Positions 12,918 to 25,038 of a DNA stretch of 64,000 bases are shown in pieces. The translations under genes were made by a program, and so were the position numbers. Below the pieces are notes generated by a model, which was given only the letters and a program-made list of their open reading frames with translations, had not been told where the DNA came from and did no database searches. This stretch comes from Pomphorhynchus laevis (Eukaryota; Acanthocephala; Palaeacanthocephala; Echinorhynchida; Pomphorhynchidae), in NCBI GenBank assembly GCA_012934845.2, contig WNNJ02002023.1:22836-86835 (forward strand). The letters are read 5' to 3'. Numbering within the stretch: the stretch's first letter is position 1; every line of letters begins with the position of its first letter.

Positions 12918-12940
12918 TAATGCTTATATGGTCAGCATTA
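12918..12940 (+). promoter_or_regulatory. Isolated copy of the UTR hairpin motif
   Basis: TAATGCT and AGCATTA form a perfect 7-bp stem around the loop TATATGGTC. This copy lies about 180 bp past the tandem array and has no flanking similarity to it, so the motif itself is what is shared. A role in post-transcriptional control is inference. Confidence 0.5.
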
Positions 12941-13145
12941 TCTCGATGAAATTGCGGTGTATAGCTAAGACGCAATTACTTCAACCTTGATAAAGAAGAA
13001 GCATTGTCTGAATTTGGAAATCAACGAGTTCTTGTGAAAATCGCGAATTTTCAATCATTCAAACTATTGCCAAACACATTTTTTAGCGCTTATTGTAAAT
13101 ATATTGTAAAAACCGTGTCTCTCTTGTCTTTATTGTTTGTATTCT

Positions 13146-13151
13146 AATAAA
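13146..13151 (+). terminator. Polyadenylation signal AATAAA for the Islet gene
   Basis: Canonical hexamer about 745 bp past the stop codon, followed by a T-rich stretch. No equally good hexamer was noticed between the stop codon and this site. Confidence 0.5.
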
Positions 13152-13170
13152 TTGTGTAACGATTCTTTTC

Positions 13171-14638
13171 TGCTCCTATTATAAAATAGCACTTTAAATA
13201 TTGAATATTTAATATTATATTTAAATAGCATTCGGGCTTTGTAGGATATTTTAATATTAATATTAATATTAACTCTTATATTATAATATAACGTGACAAA
13301 ATAATTCATTTAATAGCAAAACGATGATTGTCGTGTAACCTTACAATAGATGATTGTCGTTTAACCTGACATACATGTATTTAAGTTAATACAACTTGAA
13401 AGGTATATTCGTATATGATTGATTCTTGTACACTTTAAATGTGTAATTACTCGGTCTTGCACCCCTTTGATTTTAAGTGAAACAAGGCTAGACAAGATAA
13501 TCGTGATTAAAAATCACCTTTATAGAATAATATAATACCAGTCTTTCAGTATGTAAATAATTGTCGTAAATGTATGTGTGCTAATCTAATACTCCTATCG
13601 CCTGAATATTTGTACGTCTTTATAAATAATAAATCAAATTTGGTATATCAAATAACGTATATAGAGAGAGACAATAATTGTCAGATATCTATTGTATTAA
13701 AGATATTTTGTCAAAATGTAATGTAAGTTAAATATGTAGGCTAATTTTACATATAAATTATTTCTTTAAATAATTGAAATTTATGTAGAGTTTGCTTGAG
13801 CAGAAAAACACAAATTATAAATATTTTGGAATATATTTATAAAATATTTGTTAAATTTTAATGTTTAAATGATTTACAGTAAATAATTTTAATGTTTATA
13901 TAAATATTCTAAAATATTGTTCATGTTGGTTTGTAAAATACGAAATTATTTATATACTTTGAAAAATATTACTCATAACATTTTATAAAATTTCATTGTG
14001 ACGGTATGATAACAACTAAATTCAATGAAACATATTAATTTCATATATATTCATTATATAATATCAATTTAAATGGATATTTAAATTAATATTATAATAT
14101 AATAATAATATTATAATATTAATAAATAATTAATATTAAATGAATATTTTATATTCATTTTCAAATACACAGTCATGCATAATTTGAAATTTTAATTTTG
14201 AATTATTGCAAAATCGAATAACAGCGGTCGTGGAGATGTCTTTAGAAAATTAGTTTATAAATGTAGTTTAAAGATATTAAAAAAAATTTAAATTTTAACT
14301 TTTTAAAGTGCGAATATACCCACATTGTATTTATGTGGGAATTAAAAAATAATACGGTTTAATAATACATCAAGAACCAAGGGTTCCGACTTAATTACAA
14401 TATAAAAAATTATCAGATATTCGGATGGTTTATGTTATCATAAGTACAACAAAAAATTGTGCTGTTGTCGTAATTGTGCTGTTTACATTCTCGTAATATA
14501 AAGAGCTAAAAAATGCCAATTTAAATAATTGTGGCTGTAATTTTAAATTTAATCCGATAAATTATTGCAATCATAAAAAATTAATTTGGTATTTTTGTAT
14601 TAATTGTATTCTTTCGCAAATATTTTCATAGTCTTACA
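13171..14638. other. Intergenic AT-rich stretch, nothing recognised
   Basis: Low-complexity AT-rich DNA with short self-complementary TAATATTA blocks near 14,080-14,150. No coding segment seen on either strand. Confidence 0.6.
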
Positions 14639-14679
14639 ATGAAGATTAAAACTATGTTTGGTTTAAGAATATTTGGTTT

Positions 14680-15345
14680 AATATGTAAAGATGACATATT
14701 TAAATTTACAAGAAACATATTTTTGCATGAGCATTCATGCATACCATATAATATAAAATATAATACATTAAATAATGAAATTTTAAGAATTGCAACAATA
14801 TGTAATGATATTGGCTTTCTTCAAAATCATTTAAATAATTTAATAGATACATATTTTAAACTAGGTTACTATAAAAATAACATCAAGCAGAAAATAGTAA
14901 AATATATAAATCAACACAATAATATAAAGAATAAATTTAAAATCTTAAGTGGCAAATTTTTATGGATGGATAATAAATAATATACTTTGTATTAGAATAA
15001 GATACTAGATAGTTATTTCAGAGGAAATACATCATTAGCATGTATTTGGCCCCGCTGCTATGTTGGGTAGAGGAGTTAGGGGCCGAAACCTGATAGCATA
15101 GCAGTTCCTCCTGATGACCTCTAATTCTTATTCTGATACAACATCTGTTATTTATTAGTCAATTCATAAAAATGACGTTTATTTTAAATTTCAATTTTTT
15201 ATTTTAACTTGATTTAAATTATAGAAAATCTAAAAACAATTATTAATTTTATTATTTAATTATTAAATTTTGATTTAGCATTATTATGTTTTGTTTATTT
15301 TATAATTATATTCAATACGTAGACTCAGTTAGCTGATTTAATAAT
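14680..15345 (+). mobile_element. 5'-truncated PLE (3' coding end plus 3' module)
   Basis: Homology to the other PLEs begins abruptly at the codons for KDDIFKFTRNIFLHEHSC, about 100 residues before the end of the reverse transcriptase ORF, and runs through the stop codon into the complete 3' module. The coding part that remains is open. Truncation at the 5' end only is what target-primed reverse transcription produces. The 3' module contains the pseudoknot-like segment (15,048-15,104) and the AT-rich end that finishes near 15,345 with ACGTAGACTCAGTTAGCTGA. The coding part is nearly identical to that at 37,806-38,040, so the two insertions are of similar age. Confidence 0.85.
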
Positions 15346-17633
15346 TGAACAATTTTAAAATTATTGAGCAATAGAGTGTATTGTTGAGTTAATATCAAAT
15401 TAAATTTAGAGCTCTCGTATTGATTAAACTATCTTAGTTATTCGAAAACGTGAAAGTGTAATATGATTTACATGTGGTTTTGCGATAAAACAACTCTAAT
15501 CACGATAATATCTGTTGTTTGCACAACAGCATTAGGCCAGAGAATTTTTTACTTAAAGGTAGCTCATGTCATTATAATGCATTTAAAATGCGTTTAATGT
15601 TTATATATATCGTCAATCAGTTGTAAATGTACATTTGCTGAAAGTAAATCTGGGCTATCTGTCAAAAAAATATGCCATTCATAAGGTAATTATCAGATAA
15701 TTATATTCGTCAGTATGTCACAATTGTGGGGCGTGTTATTTTCTATTTTGACAGCTTTAGCTAAAATAATTCATTTTGACAGAAAGTATTCAGTACTAAC
15801 TCGCAATATTATGTTGTGAACAGGAATACCAAAATGTGATGTTATCGTAGAAATACGATCTAACATTGCAATTAGATCAATAAGCACCAAAAGCAAAAGA
15901 CGTTTATAAACCAAATGTATTTTATCGTACAACCACCGTGCAGCTTGTACTTAAATTTTTTATGTAAACGTTCTATTTTACAATATTTAATTTTCGCAAT
16001 TCGACTTTGAAGAACACATATTGCAATTAGGAATTTGCATAAATCTCTATTTTAGTAAATTATTAAAACAAGGTTTTAATAGATTTCAAAGTAGTAAATT
16101 AAAACTTGTGAGAGAATCATTCTCACAAAGGTTTTTGTGAATTGCTGCATTATCGTACAGTATATTGCACTTACATGTTGAATACCAAAGATATTGTATT
16201 TTATCAATTGCACTAAAGAAATCATTTATTTCATTTATTTAACGTGACGGTTATAAAGCTGTAATAACTTACTTCACACGTGATATTAAACGTGTTGTCT
16301 AATAGTCTTACCTCATCATTAATTTATTTTGGTATCTGCATTTAATAAAATTGATTTAAAATTATAAATTTACAATCTAAATTTAAAATATAAATTAAAA
16401 ACTGCCAATTTTTTATTAATTTTTAGTAAACTATTAAATAATATATTAATAATAAATTTCATAATAAATATTTACATAGTAGTTAAACAATAAATACATA
16501 ATTTATTAAATAATTAAATTAAATAATTTACTTTATCTAATTTATAAAAATTAAGTGTTTATTAGATAAATAATGTTGATTTAAATTATAGTCAATACAT
16601 GTTAATGTGTTTAGCAAACAAAATACTTTGTAATATGCTTTTAATCTAGAAATATTTTTTGGGTAAATCAGTTAAAGTACTAGCAAATAAATTTAAATTA
16701 TTTGTAAATAAAATTAAAAATAAAAAAATGTTGATTTAAACTTTAGTAAAATACATGTTATAGTGTATTCGCATAATAGATCAGTAAAATATTAAAGTTT
16801 CTGTGTATTAACCGTAAGTATTAAACAATAACATTTTATTGTTCATAATATTAAATTATATATAATATTCAAAACAATATTTTACTACAAAAATAGCCAA
16901 TTCGACTATATATTATTTTTAGATAGTAAATTAATATCAAAATTAATATTGTTCTTGTATTTCAGTTGCCAATCGTTATATATTTAGTGAAGCAAAACTA
17001 TTTGCTATAAAATTAAATAAATTGAAGTTTTTTAAAAATATATCATATATTTAGCCATTATCGATTATCACATAAGACAAATTCTTTTAAATAAGCTTTT
17101 TAGAACTTTTCTGTCAAACAGAGTAACTCTTTGCATGTTAACTTGAAAAGGGTTACTGTGGATGACCGAAAATTAAAAAAAAAAGAATTTGTCTCGAATC
17201 GATATTGACTATGCCTAAAAATATGAATAAAATTTATGTCAAATATAGACAATTTAATATTTAAATCCACATTTTGCTAAATTCACAGCTTTATAAAACA
17301 GGGATAGATCAGTTTGCAATATATCGAGTTGTTTATCAAGCTATCCATTGCTCTACTAAATGTTAATTGTAAACTGATTTTATCAGTTAAGATTTTACAA
17401 TGATATTTGCAAATTAAGTATTTTATTCGATTTCTAAATTAACTTTCTCGCTGTTTTTTGTTGTTATATTTATTTCTACATGAATTTAAAATATCTTGAT
17501 ATCATCATTTTCCTTAACAACTTAATTAACAGTAAAATTCGGTTTCAACGATATTTATTTTTGCTAATGAGATTAATAATCTTTTAACGAGATTAGCTTT
17601 TTCTTTAACAAGATTAAAATTCCAACAATAGCT
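15346..17633. other. Intergenic AT-rich stretch, nothing recognised
   Basis: No open frame, repeat array or transposon coding was found. The sequence is ordinary AT-rich intergenic DNA. Confidence 0.55.
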
Positions 17634-17801
17634 ATGTGTGCAGCAGAAGAAAGTTTGGCAAGCCCACTTGCTATAAAATCACACATCTGCACTCCGCCTT
17701 GTCGATATAAATTGAACGAATATTATCATTTAAACAAAAGAAAATACTTGCAGAAAATGATCAAAGCTACCGATTTCAAAAAGAAAATTTCAAGATATTG
17801 A
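17634..17801 (+). CDS. Possible 55-residue small ORF
   Basis: ATG to TGA, 55 residues, beginning MCAAEESLASPLAIKSHICT and ending in a lysine-rich stretch (QKMIKATDFKKKISRY). Its base composition is less AT-skewed than the surroundings. It carries a CTPPC segment and no known domain. It may be a small gene, an exon of a larger gene or chance; no splice context or poly(A) signal clearly supports any of these. Confidence 0.2.
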   Translation: MCAAEESLASPLAIKSHICTPPCRYKLNEYYHLNKRKYLQKMIKATDFKKKISRY

Positions 17802-19809
17802 CATCAAGACAAATGCTGGGCCGCCTCCGGTTTCGGCATCACATTGATCTTAACTCAAGTGTTAAAGTGACATTAATTTTGCAAATACGGCTGGATTGAA
17901 TTTTTATTATTATTTTTTGCTGAAACTTGTGAACACGCATAAGCAGACAATGAGCAACTGGTTTGTCTTGTAATTTTCACAAGTAACCATACTCAATTTT
18001 CAAAGCACTCTTTCGGGTTCATAGATTGTAGTCCACAAAAAATAGTGCGCGAACAGTTCAAAACTTAAATGCTTTGTTTAATCGAATATGTTTACTTAAT
18101 TAATGTTGTCAATTAAAAGGATTTAACGTGTTTAATATTTTTCTAACATTTGTTCAGCATTGATAAATAAATTGCAAGATTTTTCTTTTTATAAACATAT
18201 GAATACACATTGTAATAAATACAAAAATATAAGAAATTCAAATATTTAATAATTCACTCAATTTTGGAAATGTTGAAATTGAATGAGATTATATTCAATG
18301 CTTTTGATAAGAATACAATAATTTAATAAATATTTAATATTCGACGTTTTTATTATTTTGATTTGTAATGAAATGTAATAAAATTCTGATTATCAACTAT
18401 TCTATCTATAGATATACATATGACCAAAGTGATGTCAGCATGTCATCCATATCACTTATGTAATGCAGATGATATTATGTAATTATATAAAGTAAATTTC
18501 TATAAAAATAGTGTTTTAACATTTAAATATTTTATAAATAAATATTAATTAAGTATATTATATTAAATTTCATTAAGGATTCAGAATTTTCAATCCTAGA
18601 AAATGCTTTTGATAAGAAGACACAAATTTCAATATATATTTAATGTTCCCCTTTTTTATTATTTTGATTTGTAATGAAATGTAAGTTGTAGGTTACAATA
18701 ATCTATTAAAATGTAGGTTTTCAATCAGATAATTATAAATATCATAAATATTTTAAGTTTAATTAATTGTTCATCAATTAAATATTTACGATTTAAATAT
18801 TGTCACGATTTTATTTTTTTAGATTCACTAAAATAATAAAGTTACTATTTATACGATTTACTAAAATCCGTTGTTAAATTTATATCCTAATTTCAAAAAG
18901 AAACATTGAAGTTTTATTAACGTTTTTGCTTCCATTCACGACTTTTAAGTTAATTTTCAATTTAAAAGATTTTTAATGTATTTTTTAGAGTACGTGGTTT
19001 TTTTAAGTTTAATAAATACTAATTACTAATCAATTTAGTATTTTCGATTTAACATTGTCACGATTTTACAATTTAGATTTACTAAAATTCGCTATTATCA
19101 TATTCATTTTATGGTCCACCATGAAACAAATATTACTTCTTGATGATTTTATAGTATAATTACATATATATATTTATTTTAACGCGTCAAATGACTTTTA
19201 CTTAATAAATGAGTAGGAACATTGTTTATACTGAAATTCAATCGCCAAGTGCTGCACAGTATCATAATACTGTGCAAATCATCAAATACTTTTTCGTTGA
19301 ATAAATTGTGTCGCAAATCATCAGTCATCGATAAAGATCAATATTGTTTTCAACTAGTAGATATGTGAGTTGTAAATTGCATGTCGGCACTTAATTGACA
19401 GTAGTTTAGCGAAAACAGTACAAATATTATGTATAAAATACTGTGTTGTTATAAGTCCACGAAATATATTCATTAATGTAAAGCAGCCGCGAATAGTTGT
19501 AATTTCAATAAGAGAGTAGATAAATCCTGCTGATGGTCTTGTTCAGACTTCCCACAGTTTGTTGTTGTATGAGACGTAGAAACCTTTTAATTTTCAACAT
19601 GAGTATAAGCTTAGATTCTTATCTAACCTTCCACTCGGCTATTTAGCATGCATTGAATGCTTGTAGTCGTGCATTTAATGTTAATAAATTGACGAAGTAA
19701 GCCATTATAAATGAATTGGATGATAAATTTGTAAAACAATTTAAACACGATTTGGTTAAATCTGAAATAAATAATTAAAAAAAGACATCCATATCCTACA
19801 ATTAAAATT
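17802..19809. other. Intergenic AT-rich stretch, nothing recognised
   Basis: No coding segment seen. Two stretches near 18,290-18,400 and 18,590-18,700 share CTTTTGATAAGAA and TTTTTATTATTTTGATTTGTAATGAAATGTAA-type sequence, suggesting a decayed local duplication of about 100 bp. Confidence 0.45.
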
Positions 19810-19810
19810 T

Positions 19811-21750
19811 GTGTGTTCATTATATCAACTAATTAAGTGGTGCTTGCTTTTATCCTTTTATCTTATGTGGATGCTGTTAAAACGCAAATGCGATGAACAC
19901 ACTTTCCGTATAATAATGAAACATGATAATAAATTAAAGAAATTATATGCTGGTCAGATATGCCTAAGACAAAGTATTGATAATGTACTCAACCTGTCAA
20001 ATATCGTGATATCTCCTGAGATTACCGGTATTTTACAACTTGGATTGAATTCACAATTAAAAACTAAATTTATTTTGCAGAAACAAAAGCTTGCGGTTGA
20101 GAAGTTATATCAATCCTTTAAAGAAGAAAAAGAAGTGCCAATGTTAAATGATGAGTCCTTACGATGTGAACTCAAAAACTTTGGACTAAAGAGATAACGA
20201 ACTACAACAAAGATGTTATTACAAAGGAGCAATATAAACAACTCCAAATGCTAGAAAACAACGAAAATGTAGTTATTCGAAAGGTCCGCATAAACAACAC
20301 GATCGTCATTATGAATAATGAATATTACATAAACCAGCTTGAAAAAATATTATCGGATCAGTCAAAGTTTGTAAACATTACAGAAAACGTTGACAATATT
20401 GTCAATAGTATGACTAAAAAAGTGAACAAGATATTATCCGATATTAACGAAAATCCTCCTAAGGATAAACGAATTTTTAAAAGAGTTATTGGATACAGAT
20501 CAACTGGATACTTATATGGTAACCCCAAAATACACAGAAACAACACAGCACCGCTAATGCATCTAATAATTTCAACACTCCAAACAACATTGTATGATAT
20601 TTCTAAAATCCTTAACGATATAATAGCGTCACATGCTGCACAATAATATACCTGCAAATCAAGTGGTGAGTTAGTTGACAGATTACTTTTAAGCAACCCA
20701 AACGGTATAATGGCTTCAATGGACGTTAGCGATTTATTCACAAGCATACAAATTCGTGATTGCATTAAACTGGCGTTAGAATACGTATACAGTAAAAGAG
20801 CACATTAAACTAATGCCTTGTCAAAAGAACACTTTAAACACTTACTTAAGTTCTGCTCAAATGAATATATCTTTACATGTTCTAATGGAGATACATACAA
20901 ACAAATTGATGGAGTTGCCATGGGTTTGTATAGGGACAAACAATAGCCAACCTTTATGTGGGTCACTTGGAAAGAAACATATTTTCGTTAAATAATTGAG
21001 CGAAAGTTTAAGTTCTTCACTTTACGGTTGAGCTTGAAAACCAAAATGTATTACCGTTCCTCGACGTACTTGTCAACAATATTGGCAATAACGTTGAGTG
21101 CTCGGTATACAGAAAAAAGCACTTATGATGGTCAGTGTCTGAATTTTTCTAGTATATGGCCGCTCAAATACAAAGAGAGTGTTATCAAATTGCTACTGCA
21201 CCGCGCCTATCGTATTTGCACTAACTGGAATGAATTGCATAAGAACGAATTAGACAAATTCTTGTTAATAATAACTATCCATTTAGATTTGTTGATAGAA
21301 TGATTAGGAATTTTCTAAAAACTACGAACCATAGTGTGCGACATCATCATACTAATATTAATCCCATGAAAATTAGCTACACAATATTGAACAATTGTAT
21401 GATTAAAAGACACTTGCACAACAGTGTACTAGCAACGGTTGTATTCACGACTGATTAAGGTGCGATTAAGAAGCATATGGAAGATAAACATAACATTAAG
21501 GTATCTAAAAGGAAATAATTGATGATAAAAAGGCTTTAATGAAAGAACGTAAAGTTGTGAATTTACGAAGTCTAGAAGCGATATTCATCAAAGAGATGAA
21601 TCCTACTATCAATCGCAAAGATGAAGGATTCGAAAATTAAAATCTTTTAAATGCTACTAAATTAGATAACTTACAATTTAATGTAATTTGTATTTTTTAT
21701 TTTACAGATGTCTGATGATGATCTATGTTAAGATCGAAATATCACAAGAA
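19811..21750 (+). mobile_element. Decayed classical Penelope element
   Basis: Pieces in order on the plus strand match Penelope. An N-terminal domain (19,811-20,197) includes SPEITGILQLGL, the usual block before the reverse transcriptase. The core includes GYLYGNPKIHRN, motif A as MASMDVSDLFTSIQI (near 20,710), and the motif B region YKQIDGVAMG (near 20,910). A C-terminal remnant near 21,550-21,640 reads LEAIFIKEMNPTIN, resembling the end of the GIY-YIG endonuclease. The catalytic motif C was not found intact. The copy has many breaks and is clearly old. It belongs to a different PLE lineage from the other PLE copies here. A CTGATGA-stem-GAAA element lies at its 3' end. Confidence 0.75.
21711..21746 (+). 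other. CUGAUGA-stem-GAAA element at the Penelope 3' end
   Basis: CTGATGA, then T, then a hairpin with GATCT/AGATC stem, then GAAATATC. This is the order of the conserved core of a hammerhead ribozyme (CUGANGA, helix II, GAAA). Helices I and III and a cleavage site were not identified, so self-cleavage is not claimed. Confidence 0.4.
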
Positions 21751-21759
21751 ATTTTTGCA

Positions 21760-23060
21760 AGAATAGGGCTACCTGAATAATATTTTCCAAGAAGGCTACC
21801 TGAATAAATTTGTTCGCTTATTGAATAAATATATTAGAGCTAAATACACATATATCATTAATATATCGAAATATATATTTCATATCTTCTTATAATTTAA
21901 ATTAACTTTTTAAACAGTTAAGGCCAAAACAGTTAGGCAACCCAACTCATTTATTTGAGATATACTATTACCCCCATATAATAGTTATAGTTTATATACG
22001 TATATCTTTTTCCGAATTAATTAATTTTTGTTAACCCTTCTGTTAAATCTAGCAATTAAAATCATAGGTATTTATACTCTAAAATTTTATTTTTTGTGTT
22101 TTTTTCCTGCCAAGAAATTTTTGTTGTTTTAATCTAGAAAAATACCTTCTTTATCATCAATATTGGATTTATTAAAAATAAGGCTACCTGGATAAAATGG
22201 TTCTCTGTTGAATAAAAATTGTTAGAATTAAATACACATATATCATCAATGATTAAAACATATATTTCATATATTTATATAATTTAGATTTAGTTTTTAA
22301 ACAGTTATGAACAAATTCATATTCAATAAAGTTTAAAAATAAGTCAACTTTAATTTAATATAATTATAATATTAAATATTATATTAAATATTATATTTAA
22401 TATAATGTAGATATAATTTTTATTATTTAATGTATTATATTTAATATTATACGATATGCATGAATGCTCATGAAAGAAAATATGTTATATTATATAATAT
22501 AAAATAGATATTATATATTTCATCAAAATTATATCTTTATATCATTTAGATTTATTTTTTAAACAGTTATGAACAAATTCATATTCTATAAAGCTTAAAA
22601 ACAAGTCAGCTATAATTGGGCTACTATTACCACCCATTGGAACACCTTTTACTTGTCTAAATATAGATGTCCCTACTTTTAAATAATTTTGATTTATCAA
22701 AATATTCAAGGATTCAATTAATTCAATTTTATCCATATATTTATATTTACTTGATGGTTTAATTTTTGTTAGATAGGCGTTATAATTATTATAACATATA
22801 TATGTGTATATCTTTTTCCGAATATAAGATTAATTAATTTTACTAACGCTTCTTTAATATCTACTAAATCTAGATTTGTATAAAGCGTACTAAAATCGTA
22901 TGTATTAATATTTTGAAAATTTATTCCTTTTGTGTGTTCTAAAAATTATTTTGTAGAGTTAATACTGAAATAGTGTTTTCGATTACCCTACAATATTTCT
23001 TGTTTAATTTAGTAAGTTGAAGTGTGCTTTAATTACTTTGTTTCACCATTAATGTATTAA
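21760..23060 (-). mobile_element. Stacked PLE fragments
   Basis: At least three minus-strand fragments of the same PLE family as the 0.4-2.7 kb copy lie end to end: about 21,770-22,080, 22,130-22,350 and 22,430-23,060. All cover the reverse transcriptase motif B to C region and its flanks; the last includes an open 64-residue segment with KGVPMGGNSSPIIADLF. Overlapping coverage of the same part of the element shows separate insertions or local duplication rather than one broken copy. Fragments are old and broken. Confidence 0.7.
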
Positions 23061-23077
23061 TGTATAATAGTAATTTA

Positions 23078-23480
23078 CATTCGTGCACTACTATTATACC
23101 TGCCGTATCCATTTAGGATCCAACGAGTGCAGCGACAATTCAGCAACAACCTCTGCCTAGTGTTTAAGGATGGTCCGCACAGCAATTCGATCTGGTTAAG
23201 AGCGTAAGCCTCAGACAATTAAGCAAAGTGTCGGAAACGCCTTTATTCACAATGTCAGACAGGCAACCGAAACGACCAGTGTGTACCTCATTCTGCTGAT
23301 GAGTGTTGCCGGGTACTCATCATTTCGATGCTGAAGTGGTTGTCTAGAAGTGACATGGTGATTGAAAATCGTGAATCGAAGTCCAGTATATCAAGTAACA
23401 CCATTTAGTATAAATGCCGTATTTCGTAAGAAATCCTGGACCGTTGTCTACTCAGCACATTCGTGCATTACTATTATATA
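23078..23480. repeat. Direct repeat ACATTCGTGCA(C/T)TACTATTATA bracketing the left arm
   Basis: A 22-bp sequence at 23,078-23,099 recurs with one change at 23,458-23,479. It brackets the left arm of the inverted repeat and most of the spacer, as a target duplication or element tail would. Confidence 0.6.
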
Positions 23481-23836
23481 TATAATAAAATTAATATATA
23501 AATTACATAAATAAATTTGTAAATATCCATCAAAGGCGTCTACACCGTGGACTTCGATTCACGATTTTCAGGAACGATGCCACTTCTAGACGACCACTTC
23601 AGCATCGAAATGATGAGTACCCGGCAACACTCATCAGTAGAATGAGGTACACACTGGTCGTTTCGGTTGCCTGTGTGACATTGTGAATAAAGGCGTTTCC
23701 GACACTTTGCTTAATTGACTGAGGCTTACGCTCTTTACCAGATCGAATTGCTGTGCGGACCATCCTTAAACACTAGGCAGAGGTTGTTGCTGAATTGTCG
23801 CTGCACTCGTTGGATCCTAAATGGATACGGCAGGTA
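23097..23836. repeat. Large inverted repeat (289-bp arms, 162-bp spacer)
   Basis: Arms 23,097-23,385 and 23,548-23,836 are reverse complements with only scattered differences (roughly 10). The arms are much richer in G and C than the flanks and contain fragments such as CTGCCGTATCCATTTAGGAT. No transposase, reverse transcriptase or RNA polymerase III box was recognised. It could be a foldback transposon, two opposite insertions of a short element, or inverted fragments of a longer unknown repeat. Confidence 0.9.
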
Positions 23837-24374
23837 TATATTTCTAAAATGTTCAGATTGAAACTGGGGCGAACTACATCTATTTACCCAAGTGTGCGCC
23901 CAGTAATCTAATGAACTCAAACCGTGCGTAACTTTACGCACGGTTTGAGTGGGTAAAGATTAACTTAAATAAAGATTAACTTAAAGACAAATCAATAAAA
24001 ACACATTGATTATTAAAGGTCGCATTAAAATTAATTTAAAATATAATTCATCAAAATTAATTGAGTTAACAATTAATTAATTAATTGTTAATTAATTAAC
24101 ATTAAGTTTATAAATTATAAATTTATAATTAATTTATTAATTTATATTTATTAAATCTATGTTATGTGAAAATAATTGCGTATTTGAATTTTATTCAAAG
24201 CTTTAAAATCCGAAAATAGAGCAATAATTGCCATTGTCAAATGTTGTGATTTCACTATATAATCGTAAATAAAATTAAAAACAACTTTTTAAGCAATAAG
24301 TCATACTTTTCAAATATTTGAATACGGATTGAACAAATAATCAGCACGATTTATGCAGATAATGTTAATATGAG

Positions 24375-24785
24375 CTAAGTTTGACTACGTTTAGCGCCAA
24401 CAGATCGATGGATTTTGAGTATATCTAAATCTGTAATGTCATCGAGGTTATTTTTGCCTGAACCAAAACCATTGTGTTCGAACTTATGATACTGTGGAGA
24501 GTCAATGTTTGCTTTGCACATTCGACACAGTCTCTGAGGGGGTCGTGATCGATATTGTCTAACTAAATTAATTTTATCGATGGGCAATGCTTTTGCAGAT
24601 AAGTCGAAATTTTCAGGGGCATAATTTAAAGTGGGAATGTTATTCCCACATTGTAAAGTGTTCAAATATGTTTCTTCAACAGAAGATTTAGGGAAATTAA
24701 TTATATCTAGAAGGGGGTTTCGTACTAGAATTTCATTACGATATTCTGGATGGTGATAAATGCAAGTAGATTCTCTGAGCCCCAT
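24375..24785 (-). CDS. Small conserved-looking host protein, probably ciliary
   Basis: A single open exon of 136 residues starting MGLRESTCIYHHPEYRNEIL and ending AKRSQT. It is tyrosine-, proline- and asparagine-rich, has no membrane segment or signal peptide, and includes a CRMC pair and PLLDIINFPKSS. This composition recalls small axonemal microtubule-associated proteins, but no family was identified. The strongest clue is upstream: a perfect X-box lies 70 bp before the ATG, and RFX factors use this motif to switch on ciliary genes. Codon use is balanced and the frame is intact amid decayed transposons, which argues for selection. A start at 24,785 is chosen because it is the first ATG after the X-box. 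Confidence 0.6.
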   Translation of the reverse strand: MGLRESTCIYHHPEYRNEILVRNPLLDIINFPKSSVEETYLNTLQCGNNIPTLNYAPENFDLSAKALPIDKINLVRQYRSRPPQRLCRMCKANIDSPQYHKFEHNGFGSGKNNLDDITDLDILKIHRSVGAKRSQT

Positions 24786-24854
24786 TTTTAAAATTTGAAA
24801 ATAGTTTAAAATTTTTCAAAAAGTATAAACCTAGACTTTTTAATACAGAGCGCT

Positions 24855-24868
24855 GTTTCCATAGCAAC
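24855..24868 (-). promoter_or_regulatory. X-box (RFX binding motif)
   Basis: GTTTCCATAGCAAC fits the X-box consensus RYYNYY-N(1-3)-RRNRAC at every position. It lies 70 bp upstream of the minus-strand ORF at 24,375-24,785, within the usual distance for ciliary genes. The motif is nearly palindromic, so its orientation is not informative. Confidence 0.7.
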
Positions 24869-25038
24869 TTGTTATCCTAACATAACTTGTTAGTTTCGTA
24901 AAAATTACAGAATTAAACTTTATAGCAGGATATAACATATCAAAGCAAGGCCACGGAGATTTCAAGTTTGATCAACTTTATTGACAATTGACAATTTAAA
25001 TTAAAAATTTATGTTTCAACGTTAAATCAAAACAGTGA

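Larger units (their letters stand above)
12402..13170 (+). other. Islet 3' UTR
   Basis: The region between the Islet stop codon and the first good polyadenylation signal, AATAAA at 13,146-13,151. It carries eight copies of the CTTATATGGTCAGCA motif. The end was inferred from the signal, not from transcript data. Confidence 0.6.

Noticed and set aside
15000-15150. Hammerhead ribozyme in the PLE 3' module, suggested by GAAAC and CTGATGA
   Set aside because: The two core pieces are in the wrong order for a hammerhead, and no helix II joins them. The interleaved helices do not fit the HDV fold either, since no P4 segment is present.
20358-20765. Minus-strand ORF of 135 codons
   Set aside because: Antisense of the Penelope reverse transcriptase region.
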